This document shows positions 9,521-18,023 of a stretch of 52,312 bases of DNA, piece after piece. Source of the DNA: a candidate division TA06 bacterium (GTDB lineage Bacteria; Hydrothermota; DG-26; E44-bin18); NCBI GenBank assembly GCA_004376575.1, contig SOJN01000049.1:1-52312 (forward strand), read 5' to 3'. The position numbers were made by a program, and so were the translations under genes. Position 1 is the first letter of the stretch; each line of letters opens with the position of its first letter. A model generated the notes under the pieces. It did no database searches. It had not been told where the DNA came from and saw only the letters and a list, made by a program, of their open reading frames with translations.

Positions 9521-10366
9521 ATGGGAGACAACAAAAGAAACGTGGAAAGCGACCCGGCCGGCAGTGACACCATCGCACACAAGATATACTTGGGGGATCT
9601 TCTAAGGCAGCAAATCACTCCCTCGGCGTTAGATGCCCTCACGCTTCCCACAGGAAGCCAAGGGCTTGACGCTGGATGTGGTATCGGCAGTCATCTCCTT
9701 CCTCTTGCAGAGGCGGTCGGATCTGAGGGACGTGTCACCGGCCTCGATATATCCCCAGAATTCCTCGCTCGCGCAAGAGAGACTGTAGAAAACTCGAATT
9801 TGTTAGATCGAATCTCCCTTCAAGAAGGGAATGTGAATAATCTCCCGTTCAATGACAACACCTTTGACTGGGCATGGAGTTCCGACTGCGTCGGATACCC
9901 CGTTGGTGCTCCTCAGTCATCGCTGAAGGAGCTCACGCGGGTTGTCAAACCCGGCGGCACCGTGGCCATTCTCGGCTGGTCATCGCAACAGGTGCTTCCT
10001 GGATATCCAGTGCTTGAGGCAAGGTTGAATGCCCGTGCTTCATGTGTCATACCCTACGTCAAGGGGGAGAGGGCCGAGTACAACTTCCTGCGTGCGCTAG
10101 GTTGGTTTCGCGACGCAGGCTTTGAGGAAACCACAGTCGAGACCTTTGTGGGCGACGTTCAAGCACCACTCAGCGATGAGTTACGCAGTGCCCTACTCAT
10201 GGTCTTTGATATGCTCTGGGGTGAACTCCAGACAGAGCTGACCCCGGAAGACCGAAAGGAATACCAGCGTCTATGTCTGGCTGAGTCGCCAGACCTCATC
10301 TTGAATCTTCCGGATTACTACGCCTTTCTTACCTACACCATGTTCCACGGCAAGGTCCCCGGATAA
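9521..10366 (+). CDS. Class I SAM-dependent methyltransferase
   Basis: A 281-residue methyltransferase. Motif I is GLDAGCGIGSHLLPLA at about residues 47-62, motif II GLDISPEFL, and the LPFNDNTFDWAWSSD segment and LTRVVKPGGTV complete a Methyltransf_11/25 core. The C-terminal half is an extra helical cap (about 160-281) that probably shapes the substrate site; the substrate is unknown. It follows the lipoprotein hydrolase by 12 bp and is likely on the same transcript. It is clearly different from the shorter methyltransferase at 374-904. Confidence 0.85.
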   Translation: MGDNKRNVESDPAGSDTIAHKIYLGDLLRQQITPSALDALTLPTGSQGLDAGCGIGSHLLPLAEAVGSEGRVTGLDISPEFLARARETVENSNLLDRISLQEGNVNNLPFNDNTFDWAWSSDCVGYPVGAPQSSLKELTRVVKPGGTVAILGWSSQQVLPGYPVLEARLNARASCVIPYVKGERAEYNFLRALGWFRDAGFEETTVETFVGDVQAPLSDELRSALLMVFDMLWGELQTELTPEDRKEYQRLCLAESPDLILNLPDYYAFLTYTMFHGKVPG

Positions 10367-10694
10367 ACCCCTGGAGATAACACCAAGATGTAAGACGGCT
10401 GAACGCTATACGATAGCTATCAGCTCTCAGCTTCTGGCACCCAAAACCTTGCAACCACGGATTATCACACCCTCCTTCGCTTCCTCCTTCGCCATATTCG
10501 GCTTCGGAGGACTGACGCTTTCGAGCTACGAAGGACAGGGATTATTACAAGATTATTTTTCTGGTTCAGTCATGAGAATATGGTTTGAATCTGTGTTAAT
10601 CTCGTGTAATCTCGTGGTTCTAGGGGTTATTCTCGATTTTCGATCTTCGATTTTCGATTCTCTCGTGTTCTTGGTTCTGGCCTGCCGAGTTTGC
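10367..10694. other. Intergenic region built of degenerate repeat fragments
   Basis: No gene. It contains a CGCTATACGATAGCTATCAG fragment (near 10404), a CTCCTTCGCTTCCTCCTTCG segment (near 10470), one copy of the inverted-repeat element described at 10541-10628, and ATTTTCGATTCTCTCGTGTT-like text also found near 20585, 24870 and 44665. Confidence 0.5.
10541..10628. repeat. MITE-like inverted-repeat element, copy 1 (left end decayed)
   Basis: Shares with 20161-20272 and 20408-20510 the core ATGAGAATA-GGTTTGAATC and the right end AATCTCGTGTAATCTCGTGG. The left terminal repeat is mostly lost in this copy. Confidence 0.7.
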
Positions 10695-10723
10695 TTGACA
10701 TCCTCACTATCTTATCGTACTAT
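10695..10723 (+). promoter_or_regulatory. Promoter for the radical SAM gene at 10840
   Basis: TTGACA (10695-10700), 17-bp spacer, TACTAT (10718-10723). The start codon is 117 bp further on. Confidence 0.65.
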
Positions 10724-10839
10724 TCATACATAGAGTCCCTAGTAGCCAAATCCTATCAATGCGGGACTGTCCGAGCAATAGTTGAGCAAACATCCAAGTA
10801 CAGAGAAGCCCCAGGGGGGGTAACGCTTTTCAAACATAA

Positions 10840-12147
10840 ATGCGTGTACATCTGATTTCGCCTAGACCACCATTTGTTGGTGCTACCAAGAGAGACAAAG
10901 CCATCCAATTCTCCCGTCTGAGTTTGGTGACTGTTGCGGCGCTATTCCCCGAAGATGCAGAGGTTCAAATAATCAATGACAGTATAGACACAATAGACTT
11001 CGACCAAAAGGTGGATCTAGTAGGCATAACTTCAATGACCTCCACCGCACCTCGCGCATACGAAATCGCTGACAGGTTTCGAGAAAAGGGCGTGCCTGTC
11101 ATCCTTGGCGGTTTTCACGTAACAGCGTTGCCGCAAGAGGCCTCCTTGCATGCTGATGCAGTCATTATGGGCGAGGCGGAAGGTGTAATGCATGACGTGA
11201 TAAATGACCTCCAGATCGGAAAGCTAAAAAAGTTCTATCAGGCTACCGAGATGCCGAGCCTTGTTGGTCTCCCTTTGCCAAGATGGGACCTCTTGAATGG
11301 GAGCAAATACTATAGTGAAGTGAACATGGTTCAAACCACGAGAGGGTGTCCTTTCAACTGCGCCTTTTGCAGCGTCTCTGACTTCTACGGACGAACGTAT
11401 CGCACAAGACCAATTCCAGATGTAATCAGGGAGATCAAAGAATTGAGCAATCGAACCGTAATATTCTTTGTCGACGATAATATCGCCGGACGTCCGTCCT
11501 ATGCCAAAAAACTGTTCAAAGCCTTGATTCCTTTGAACATCAAGTGGTTCGGACAGGGCTCTGTAATGATCGCCAGAGACAGAGAATTGCTCGAACTTGC
11601 CGCCAGGAGCGGATGTTTGGGTCTATTCATGGGTTTTGAATCATTGTCCAACAGCAACTTAAGGCAAGTGGGCAAGGCAACGAACAATGTCCGGAACTAC
11701 AGCACGGTCATCAAGAAGATACACGGTAGTGGCATTGGAATAGTCGGCGCCTTTATTTTTGGCCTCGATTCGGACGATGATGGAGTTTTCGAGGAAACGG
11801 TCCGTTTCATCGAAAATAATCAACTTGAGCTAGCAAGCTTCGCCATTCTCACACCCCTACCTGGAACACGGCTGCTTAAATCCATGAAAGAACAAGGAAG
11901 AATAATCGAACTTGATTGGGCCAAATATACTTTGGGAGAGGTCGTTTTTCGTCCCAAACTACTTACTGTCGACCAGCTTAAGGATGGCTACAACTGGACA
12001 AGAAAGCATATGTCCTCATATAGCTCGATATTTCGGAGGACACTCCATTTCAGAAAAACAGCGCTCTTATCGCTTCCGCTGAATCTGCTGATGAGAAAGT
12101 CAAGCCGCAAATTTCTGAAGAACGCCAGGGCTTCTCGGAGAGCATGA
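10840..12147 (+). CDS. B12-binding-domain radical SAM protein
   Basis: A 435-residue enzyme with an N-terminal cobalamin-binding Rossmann-type domain (about residues 1-130; GITSMTSTAPRAYEIADRF, VILGGFHVTALP) and a central radical SAM domain. The [4Fe-4S] ligands are Cys170, Cys174 and Cys177 (RGCPFNCAFC). Later motifs are FFVDDNIAG, LFMGFES and LTPLPGT, the usual order. A C-terminal helical/basic region follows. Members of this class include hopanoid C-methylases and other lipid or cofactor methylases; the substrate here is unknown. It is paralogous to the 18024-19448 protein, and both flank the lipid/glycan genes at 12.4-17.8 kb. The ATG has only a poor ribosome site. Confidence 0.85.
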   Translation: MRVHLISPRPPFVGATKRDKAIQFSRLSLVTVAALFPEDAEVQIINDSIDTIDFDQKVDLVGITSMTSTAPRAYEIADRFREKGVPVILGGFHVTALPQEASLHADAVIMGEAEGVMHDVINDLQIGKLKKFYQATEMPSLVGLPLPRWDLLNGSKYYSEVNMVQTTRGCPFNCAFCSVSDFYGRTYRTRPIPDVIREIKELSNRTVIFFVDDNIAGRPSYAKKLFKALIPLNIKWFGQGSVMIARDRELLELAARSGCLGLFMGFESLSNSNLRQVGKATNNVRNYSTVIKKIHGSGIGIVGAFIFGLDSDDDGVFEETVRFIENNQLELASFAILTPLPGTRLLKSMKEQGRIIELDWAKYTLGEVVFRPKLLTVDQLKDGYNWTRKHMSSYSSIFRRTLHFRKTALLSLPLNLLMRKSSRKFLKNARASRRA

Positions 12148-12266
12148 AATCAGTGGTGCTCCCCTTCCTTCTTTCCTATCGGGATAGCTTCCCGACGATG
12201 CCAAGAACCTGAGAATACGTCGACTTTGAGACATTCCTGGCTTGAGCCAACACCCGAAAAAAGGGT

Positions 12267-12296
12267 TTGACTGGGTGGCCCAAGATGTGGTACGAT
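12267..12296 (+). promoter_or_regulatory. Promoter for the 12416-14321 pair
   Basis: TTGACT (12267-12272), 18-bp spacer, TACGAT (12291-12296), 120 bp before the start codon at 12416. Confidence 0.5.
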
Positions 12297-12415
12297 ACTT
12301 TGTCAACTCACAGGGCGCACAGCCGGCCGAGCAAGACTCCTACGGATGGCCCTGAGAGGAGGCGCCTGCTGACAACGGGCAAACCTACACCATTCAACAT
12401 TCGGAAAGACCTACT

Positions 12416-13735
12416 ATGAAGTGTCTGATAATCGCCAGTGGGAGGGGATCGAGGCTGAGGTCTAAGGGCAATTCAAAACCTCTCGTTCGCCTTTTGGGAC
12501 TGCCTCTTCTTGAGCGAGTCATCCTTACGGCAAGAAAAAGTGGTTTGACGGACTTCTACGTGGTTACCGGCTACCGAGGTAACGAGATTGCAGAGCACCT
12601 GAAGCACCTCAGTGAGGCCAGGGGAATCAGCATTACTAACATACACAACGACCAGTGGGAAAAAGAAAACGGCTTGTCTGTTCTGAAAGCGAAAGACTTC
12701 ATTACAGAAGACTTTGTCCTGCTGATGAGTGACCATATCTTTGATGAGTCGATACTGGCCAGACTTCTGAGGCAGACGATAAATGACGGTGAAGTCATGC
12801 TGGCTGTAGACCACAACACCAAGAATGGTAAACATCATGATGATGATTTCACCAAAGTCCTGACCCAGGACAATAGAATCCTGGACATAGGAAAGGATAT
12901 CAAGGAGTACAACGCCTATGATACGGGAATCTTCTTGTGCTCCCCGGCAGTTTTCGCCGCTTTAGAAGAGAGCGGAAACAGTGGAGACGGCTCACTTTCG
13001 GGTGGTATCAGGGTACTGGCCCGCAGGGCAAGAGCCAGAACTTTGGATATTGACGGTGGCCACTGGATCGATGTGGATGATGAGCGGAATTTCCACCAGG
13101 CTGAACAGAAGCTGTTGTCTTCTCTGGATAAGCCCTCTGATGGACCCATCTCAAGATACCTGAATAGGCCTATATCGACCAGGATTTCAAGAGCTCTTGT
13201 CAAAACCAGGATTAGTCCAAACACTTTGTCGTTCCTCTCATTCCTGCTCTGCTGCACGGGTGCATTCTTGTTCTTCTTAGGGAAATACCCCTATCTACTC
13301 ATTGGAGGATTACTGGCTCAGATATCTTCCATCACTGACGGTGTCGATGGTGAAATTGCAAGATTGAAGTTTCAACAGACAGAGTTTGGTGGGTGGTTCG
13401 ACGCTGTTTTGGATCGGTATGCAGATGCTTTTCTTCTTTTTGGCCTGACCTACTATGCGTACACTGTAACCGGGACCCTTGTCACCCTTGTTATCGGTTT
13501 TATGGCCATCATCGGTTCATTCGTAAATAGTTACACCGCAGACAAATATGATGGTTACATGATGAAAAGACTCGGGCTCAAGGGCCGCCACTTAAGAATC
13601 GGCCGGGACGTCAGATTGTTTATCGTGTTCTTATTCGCTGTGATGAACCTGCCCTTCGTCGCAATTCTATTGCTTGCTCTACTCATGAACATGGAGAACA
13701 TAAGAAGAATAGCAATTCTATACAGAAATGGATAG
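12416..13735 (+). CDS. Bifunctional nucleotidyltransferase / CDP-alcohol phosphotransferase (IPCT/DIPP-synthase-like)
   Basis: A 439-residue fusion. Residues 1-235 are a sugar-phosphate-type nucleotidyltransferase: LIIASGRGSRLR (1-15), KPLVRLLG, the metal-binding LLMSDHIFD around Asp106, and GGHWIDVDD. Residues 248-439 are a membrane CDP-alcohol phosphatidyltransferase with the full signature D311-G-x2-A-R, eight residues, G325-x3-D329-x3-D333, and several membrane helices (LSFLSFLLCCTGAFLFFLG; FLLFGLTYYAYTVTG). Size and domain order match the fused inositol-1-phosphate cytidylyltransferase / di-myo-inositol-phosphate-phosphate synthase described from thermophiles such as Archaeoglobus. Here it could equally make an inositol phospholipid. 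The next gene overlaps it by 8 bp. Confidence 0.8.
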   Translation: MKCLIIASGRGSRLRSKGNSKPLVRLLGLPLLERVILTARKSGLTDFYVVTGYRGNEIAEHLKHLSEARGISITNIHNDQWEKENGLSVLKAKDFITEDFVLLMSDHIFDESILARLLRQTINDGEVMLAVDHNTKNGKHHDDDFTKVLTQDNRILDIGKDIKEYNAYDTGIFLCSPAVFAALEESGNSGDGSLSGGIRVLARRARARTLDIDGGHWIDVDDERNFHQAEQKLLSSLDKPSDGPISRYLNRPISTRISRALVKTRISPNTLSFLSFLLCCTGAFLFFLGKYPYLLIGGLLAQISSITDGVDGEIARLKFQQTEFGGWFDAVLDRYADAFLLFGLTYYAYTVTGTLVTLVIGFMAIIGSFVNSYTADKYDGYMMKRLGLKGRHLRIGRDVRLFIVFLFAVMNLPFVAILLLALLMNMENIRRIAILYRNG

Positions 13736-14321
13736 TATGGATGGCATAGAAAATCATATCGTCTCGATCATAGGAAGGTCTCTTCTGCCTGAAGACCCTA
13801 TCCATGCCAGAAATACACTGGAATGGCTGCTCAGACTCAGGCCTGATGCTGATAAGGCTTTAAGGATAGCGGCTCTGGGTCACGATATTGAGAGAGCTAT
13901 TGAAGAGCGAAAAGTGAGGCGCAAGAACTACGGGAGCTACGAGGAGTTCAAAGATGCCCATGCTCTAAACAGTGCCAGAATCCTGGCAGAAATAATGAGA
14001 GAGCATGATATGGGTAGAGAACTGATAGACGATGTCTTCTACCTGGTTCGACATCATGAGGAAGGTGGAGAAGAAAGGACCAATGTCTTATGCCATGCCG
14101 ACAGCATCTCGTTCTTTAATGTAAACCTGCCCTACTATTTCTCCCGCAATAGTCTGGAGGAAACAAGAGACAGGTGTCTGTGGGGACTCAGAAGGCTTTC
14201 TGGAAGCCTGCGGGAGATTGTCGTCAGTTTTAGATACAAGAATAAGGAACTTCAGCCATTGCTGATGACCTGGATTAGTGATTTCTCACGGGTTCTCACC
14301 CCCGAAGTCCCTGCACCCTAA
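13728..14321 (+). CDS. HD-domain protein, DUF4202-like
   Basis: A 197-residue predicted metal-dependent hydrolase. Conserved HD-type residues are His26 (DPIHARNT), His52-Asp53 (ALGHDIERA), His109/His110 (YLVRHHEEGG) and Asp125 (CHADSISFF). The spacing fits a DUF4202-like HD fold. It overlaps the nucleotidyltransferase fusion by 8 bp, which suggests translational coupling and a shared pathway, perhaps removing a phosphate from the product or an intermediate. That role is inference only. No membrane segment is visible. Confidence 0.65.
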   Translation: MDSMDGIENHIVSIIGRSLLPEDPIHARNTLEWLLRLRPDADKALRIAALGHDIERAIEERKVRRKNYGSYEEFKDAHALNSARILAEIMREHDMGRELIDDVFYLVRHHEEGGEERTNVLCHADSISFFNVNLPYYFSRNSLEETRDRCLWGLRRLSGSLREIVVSFRYKNKELQPLLMTWISDFSRVLTPEVPAP

Positions 14322-14412
14322 AAAGCTGTAGAGTTCTGCCCGTCTTAGTAGAGTCCGCCATAGCCCGTCCTGGCTTCGCATTTTGGTTAACCCCGTAGCG
14401 CGATATTCACAA

Positions 14413-15612
14413 TCAACGGCAGTTCAACCTGCAGTACTCCCACAAATAGTCGATCAACCCACCAAGATTGCAACTCAAAAGGGTGATATACTTGTCCCCG
14501 GCACCAGCATAGAGAAGAAGTTTACCCTTTCGAACCAGCGCTCCCACCGGAAAAACGACTGCAGGCACATCCACTGGATATTCATCGTCGCCACATAACT
14601 CATAGGGGGCCACGGGAATGTAGATCGGGTCCCGGGTCCGGCAAAGGACATTTCTGGGATCACGCAGGTCCAGAAGGGCAGCACATACAGAATATCCTCT
14701 TTCTATCTTCTCCTTCAGTCCATAGGCCTTGCAGATACTGTCCTCTATCTCACCGACAGCGTGATAGATAACCAACCAACCCTTGTCAGTCTTTATAACC
14801 TGGGGGCCCGGGCCTATTTTTTCTTTTTCATGGAGGTAGTGTCCGGCTTCAAGAAGAAGATTCTTGTTCTTTCTCTTGTGTATCTCTTCCCACTCATTTG
14901 CATGACGGGGAGGGTCAAGCAGTTGGTCCATGCCGGCTTCAAGAATGTCGAGATGGATGTTAGGGTGAAACCGGAGCAGTATGTAATGCCGGTCGTCTGT
15001 CGGATCAGAGAAGGGGACAGCGTTGCGTGAGTCGAAGGATCTAACCATGCCATGATAGGTGATGTTCACAAAATCATCCGTGGAGTAGATGGTGATCCGG
15101 TCTGAGTCCCCACCTTTGAATGGCGGCTTGGTCTTGCCGCACCCGACCAGCACGTATCTGCCACCGTATTTGACAATACGGATGTCCTCAATCCCATAAG
15201 TAAAGTCCTGGTGCGCGGTTCCATCGCCGCTGATTACCACATTCTTGAATCTGGCGAAATGAAGCCCATCTTCGCTCACCAGAGGCCAAACCTCAGAGAT
15301 ATAATTTTCCAGGCAGTGGCGCTTCATTCCCAGAGCTTCATCAAAAAAGGTACCTTTCTTGTACCCCTGATGACATCTAGGCGCCAGGATGACTTTCTCC
15401 TCAAATAGCTCAACCCCAGCGTTGAACACCGCCCCGATTCTGGTCTTGCCCGCTTCCTTCCAGGTTAGACCGATGTCTTGGGGTTTTACCACGGGATTCT
15501 TTTCACAGGAGGCTAGCCTGAAGATGGTCTTGCTTGACCCAGTAGCAATGACTTCCCCGTCTCCCAGTGTTTCGAGAGTGCGATCAAAAGAAGTGATCAT
15601 CCCGTCTCCCAT
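14413..15612 (-). CDS. GH130 family glycoside phosphorylase
   Basis: About 399 residues of the GH130 five-bladed propeller (formerly DUF377). Characteristic segments are NAGVELFEEKVILAPRCHQG, the general-acid motif GIEDIRIV, RNAVPFSD, the KIGPGPQVIKTDKGWLVIYH region and CAALLDLRDP (each quoted in part). Family enzymes phosphorolyse beta-mannosides to mannose-1-phosphate, or run in reverse to build beta-1,2- or beta-1,4-mannosyl linkages. The start overlaps the upstream glycosyltransferase stop (TGATG); GTG at 15615 is an alternative. It is the last gene of a three-gene minus-strand operon with two GT4 enzymes, which points to synthesis or turnover of a mannose-containing glycan. Confidence 0.8.
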   Translation of the reverse strand: MGDGMITSFDRTLETLGDGEVIATGSSKTIFRLASCEKNPVVKPQDIGLTWKEAGKTRIGAVFNAGVELFEEKVILAPRCHQGYKKGTFFDEALGMKRHCLENYISEVWPLVSEDGLHFARFKNVVISGDGTAHQDFTYGIEDIRIVKYGGRYVLVGCGKTKPPFKGGDSDRITIYSTDDFVNITYHGMVRSFDSRNAVPFSDPTDDRHYILLRFHPNIHLDILEAGMDQLLDPPRHANEWEEIHKRKNKNLLLEAGHYLHEKEKIGPGPQVIKTDKGWLVIYHAVGEIEDSICKAYGLKEKIERGYSVCAALLDLRDPRNVLCRTRDPIYIPVAPYELCGDDEYPVDVPAVVFPVGALVRKGKLLLYAGAGDKYITLLSCNLGGLIDYLWEYCRLNCR

Positions 15613-16667
15613 CACAAGAACTTCTCGAATAACTCCATAAATCCCCTTGCGATTCTTTCTGGGGAGAATTTAGTCGCATACTCCTCGGCTCTCTTCAAGG
15701 TTGTGTTGACGATTTCCCCTCCCTCAACCACATCAATCAATAGATTGCAGAGTTCGTTGTCGCTTGAGTACTTCATCACTTCCTCATTCAAGAACCAGGC
15801 AAATTCTGTATTTGACGTGATTATGGGAGTAGAGACTCCCAAACACATCAAAATCGCGCTCGGCACGACCGCCTCGCCCTTCTGCACCTCCTCCTTCTCC
15901 TTGTGGATGAGGTATGCGTCTGAAGCATGGAGATAGGTGTAGAGTCGTTCTATCGGTGCAAGCTCATGCCTCAACTGTATGAATTCATAATCTTTTAGTG
16001 GTCCGATGTCTGCTGCAATGTACTTTGGGTCAGCCAGAACAAGATACAGAAATGGATGATTTTCACTTAGCCTTTGGAGTGCAGGAAGTATGGGGAAGAT
16101 ATGCAATTCTGGCGCCCAGCCATAGCTGAATACTATCTTTCTATCCAAGGGCAAATCGAGCTCTCGCCTGGCTTTCTGTTTATCTCCCTTGGATATGTAA
16201 CCTGCAGGGTAAGGAATCAAGTGGATCTTGTCTTCGCCAAACCGTTTTGTCCACTGCTGCCTGTAACGTTCATCAAAACAGACTAAAGCATCCCAGTCGA
16301 ACTCATAAAATAATGGATTCGTAGGTAGCTTCCTTTCATGCACCACGTAGACCGTCTTTGCCTTTTTCTTAATCTCAGGAAAGCATTCCTTCAGCGGCTC
16401 AAGGGGAACCCACTCCACCCTCTCCACGACGAGGAATTCGTAATCTATATCCAGGAAGGGCTCTGGATCGAAATAAGTCTCTGTATGGTCGCCCTCGTCA
16501 CTGAAACATCTGATCACGTAGCCTTCATCCTCACCCACAGATCTTATGTTGTTGGGCGCAAAGACGGTCAAGCTATGACCATTCTTCACCCATTCTCTCC
16601 CTATGAGTTCAGCGTGCAGCGACACTCCACAAGCGGTGTTCCATCTGGATAGTATCGCTATCTTCAT
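15612..16667 (-). CDS. GT4-type glycosyltransferase
   Basis: A 351-residue GT-B glycosyltransferase. The N-terminus MKIAILSRWNTACGVSLHAE contains the acceptor-side CG(V/I) motif also present in the upstream enzyme. A donor-domain strand, KIVFSYGWAPELHIFPILPA, and the EKEEVQKGEAVVPSAILMCL segment near the C-terminus correspond to the GT4 nucleotide-sugar site, although the acidic pair is less canonical than in the 16664-17794 protein. No signal or membrane helix is present. The ATGA overlap with the upstream gene shows translational coupling. Donor and acceptor cannot be assigned. Confidence 0.75.
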   Translation of the reverse strand: MKIAILSRWNTACGVSLHAELIGREWVKNGHSLTVFAPNNIRSVGEDEGYVIRCFSDEGDHTETYFDPEPFLDIDYEFLVVERVEWVPLEPLKECFPEIKKKAKTVYVVHERKLPTNPLFYEFDWDALVCFDERYRQQWTKRFGEDKIHLIPYPAGYISKGDKQKARRELDLPLDRKIVFSYGWAPELHIFPILPALQRLSENHPFLYLVLADPKYIAADIGPLKDYEFIQLRHELAPIERLYTYLHASDAYLIHKEKEEVQKGEAVVPSAILMCLGVSTPIITSNTEFAWFLNEEVMKYSSDNELCNLLIDVVEGGEIVNTTLKRAEEYATKFSPERIARGFMELFEKFL

Positions 16668-17794
16668 CCTGGTACCCTATTGTACAACCGTAGATGTTGA
16701 CCTGCTACTGCCTGCCACGAGGTGAGATTTCTGTATTCTTCGGTACGATCAGTCACATACCTGTGAAACTCGTCATCTTGGCGAAGCCGGAGGACCATTT
16801 TCGCTATCCCCGAAGAGTTGAATGGGAGAACGAGTAGCTCATCGCATATTTCTCCTAATTCTTCAAACTTGGGTATCCTTGAGGCCACGACAGGCTTTTT
16901 TGCCCCTATTGCCAGATGGAATGAACCAGATGCAGATCTATCCTCTTCGTAATAAGGGAACAGAACAACATCGCAAGCACCAAATAGATAAGGTACGTCA
17001 CTATTAGGGAAAAACCTGTTGGGGAAAATAACGTTACTCTGAAGGCCAAGGTCTTCTATCTTGCTGGTGAGTTCTTCAACATAGTCCTTTTCTTTATTCT
17101 TAGCGGTAGGAGCAAGACCTCCGGCAACGAACAGATACACATCTTCAACTTCCTTCAGTATCTCGCTAAGCGCCTCTACCACTATGTGCAGACACTTGTG
17201 TGGTTTGACGAACCCAAACATCAGCATTATCTTCCCCTCTTCAGGCAACTCAAGCCTCTTTCTGGATGCTCTTGAGTCTTCATCACTCAGCTCCGTCCCA
17301 TGAGGAATAACGTGAATCTTGTCTGATGGTACTCCCAGCCGAGTCAGTATGGCCCTCTGCGATGGAAGATGAACGATAACCTCATCTGAAAGAGCAGCGA
17401 TTCTTGCGGCAAACTTCTCATCAACTGCGCCTCTTTCAGAGAATTGAGCTGGTCTCACACAATGAATGGTTATTACCTTCTTGATGTCTCTATCCAACCC
17501 TTCAAGTACTGAGGGTAACCTATCGTCAAAGCTGTATATGCTATATTCATGTTGAATGTGAACGACATCAGCACCTTTTGTATGTGAGAGAATGGGCTCC
17601 GCATAATCTTCGTTTCTATCCCAACATGGATTTACCTCGAAGTTCCTGTCCACGATTGGGGACGCTCCACGTTCAGCAACAACCGTCATCTGTGATGCAG
17701 GGTCCACCTTTCTTATCCCGTGGATGAGGTAATCTGTGTAGGTAGCTATACCACACTGCTTGGGAAGATATGTTGATACGTAGGCGATCTTCAC
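16664..17794 (-). CDS. GT4-type glycosyltransferase, first gene of the glycan operon
   Basis: A 376-residue GT-B enzyme starting at GTG behind a GGGGGG ribosome site. Recognisable parts are MKIAYVSTYLPKQCGIATYT at the N-terminus, GADVVHIQHEYSIY, VIPHGTE at the domain hinge, EGKIMLMFGFVKPHK opening the donor domain, and FPYYEEDRSASGSFHLAIGA with KPVVASRIPKFEEL, the GT4 nucleotide-sugar motif region. It is the clearest GT4 of the pair. Genes of this type often neighbour GH130 phosphorylases, as here. A promoter is visible at 17880-17908, diverging from that of the radical SAM gene. Confidence 0.8.
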   Translation of the reverse strand: MKIAYVSTYLPKQCGIATYTDYLIHGIRKVDPASQMTVVAERGASPIVDRNFEVNPCWDRNEDYAEPILSHTKGADVVHIQHEYSIYSFDDRLPSVLEGLDRDIKKVITIHCVRPAQFSERGAVDEKFAARIAALSDEVIVHLPSQRAILTRLGVPSDKIHVIPHGTELSDEDSRASRKRLELPEEGKIMLMFGFVKPHKCLHIVVEALSEILKEVEDVYLFVAGGLAPTAKNKEKDYVEELTSKIEDLGLQSNVIFPNRFFPNSDVPYLFGACDVVLFPYYEEDRSASGSFHLAIGAKKPVVASRIPKFEELGEICDELLVLPFNSSGIAKMVLRLRQDDEFHRYVTDRTEEYRNLTSWQAVAGQHLRLYNRVPG

Positions 17795-17879
17795 TGCTCA
17801 GACCCCCCAGTCGTGTAGTTAACTTTCAGATCTCCTTCTCATGCCCTCGTCTGAGTATCTTGACCCAACTCGCCAGAGT

Positions 17880-17908
17880 AGTATAGGGCATTGCACCTTT
17901 CTTGCCAA
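17880..17908 (-). promoter_or_regulatory. Promoter of the GT4-GT4-GH130 operon
   Basis: Minus strand TTGGCA (17908-17903), 17-bp spacer, TATACT (17885-17880), about 85 bp before the GTG at 17794. It diverges from the promoter at 17943-17971 with 34 bp between the -35 boxes, so one regulator could act on both. Confidence 0.6.
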
Positions 17909-17942
17909 GCATTTTCCAGAGTGGCAGGGCAGCACAGATTGC

Positions 17943-17971
17943 TTGACATTTCGACCCTTTTCTCATAGAGT
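17943..17971 (+). promoter_or_regulatory. Promoter of the radical SAM gene at 18024
   Basis: TTGACA (17943-17948), 17-bp spacer, TAGAGT (17966-17971). Identical in -35, spacing and -10 to the promoters at 231 and 51343. It makes the start at 18024 more likely than the upstream in-frame ATG at 17841, which lies before the promoter. Confidence 0.75.
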
Positions 17972-18023
17972 TGACCAACAGTATCAGAATCCCCCGGACT
18001 GGGGCTTTTTCGGAGAAATGTTT

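Noticed and set aside
17841-18023. N-terminal extension of the second radical SAM protein
   Set aside because: The extension crosses the promoter at 17943-17971 and has no domain similarity; 18024 has a proper ribosome site.
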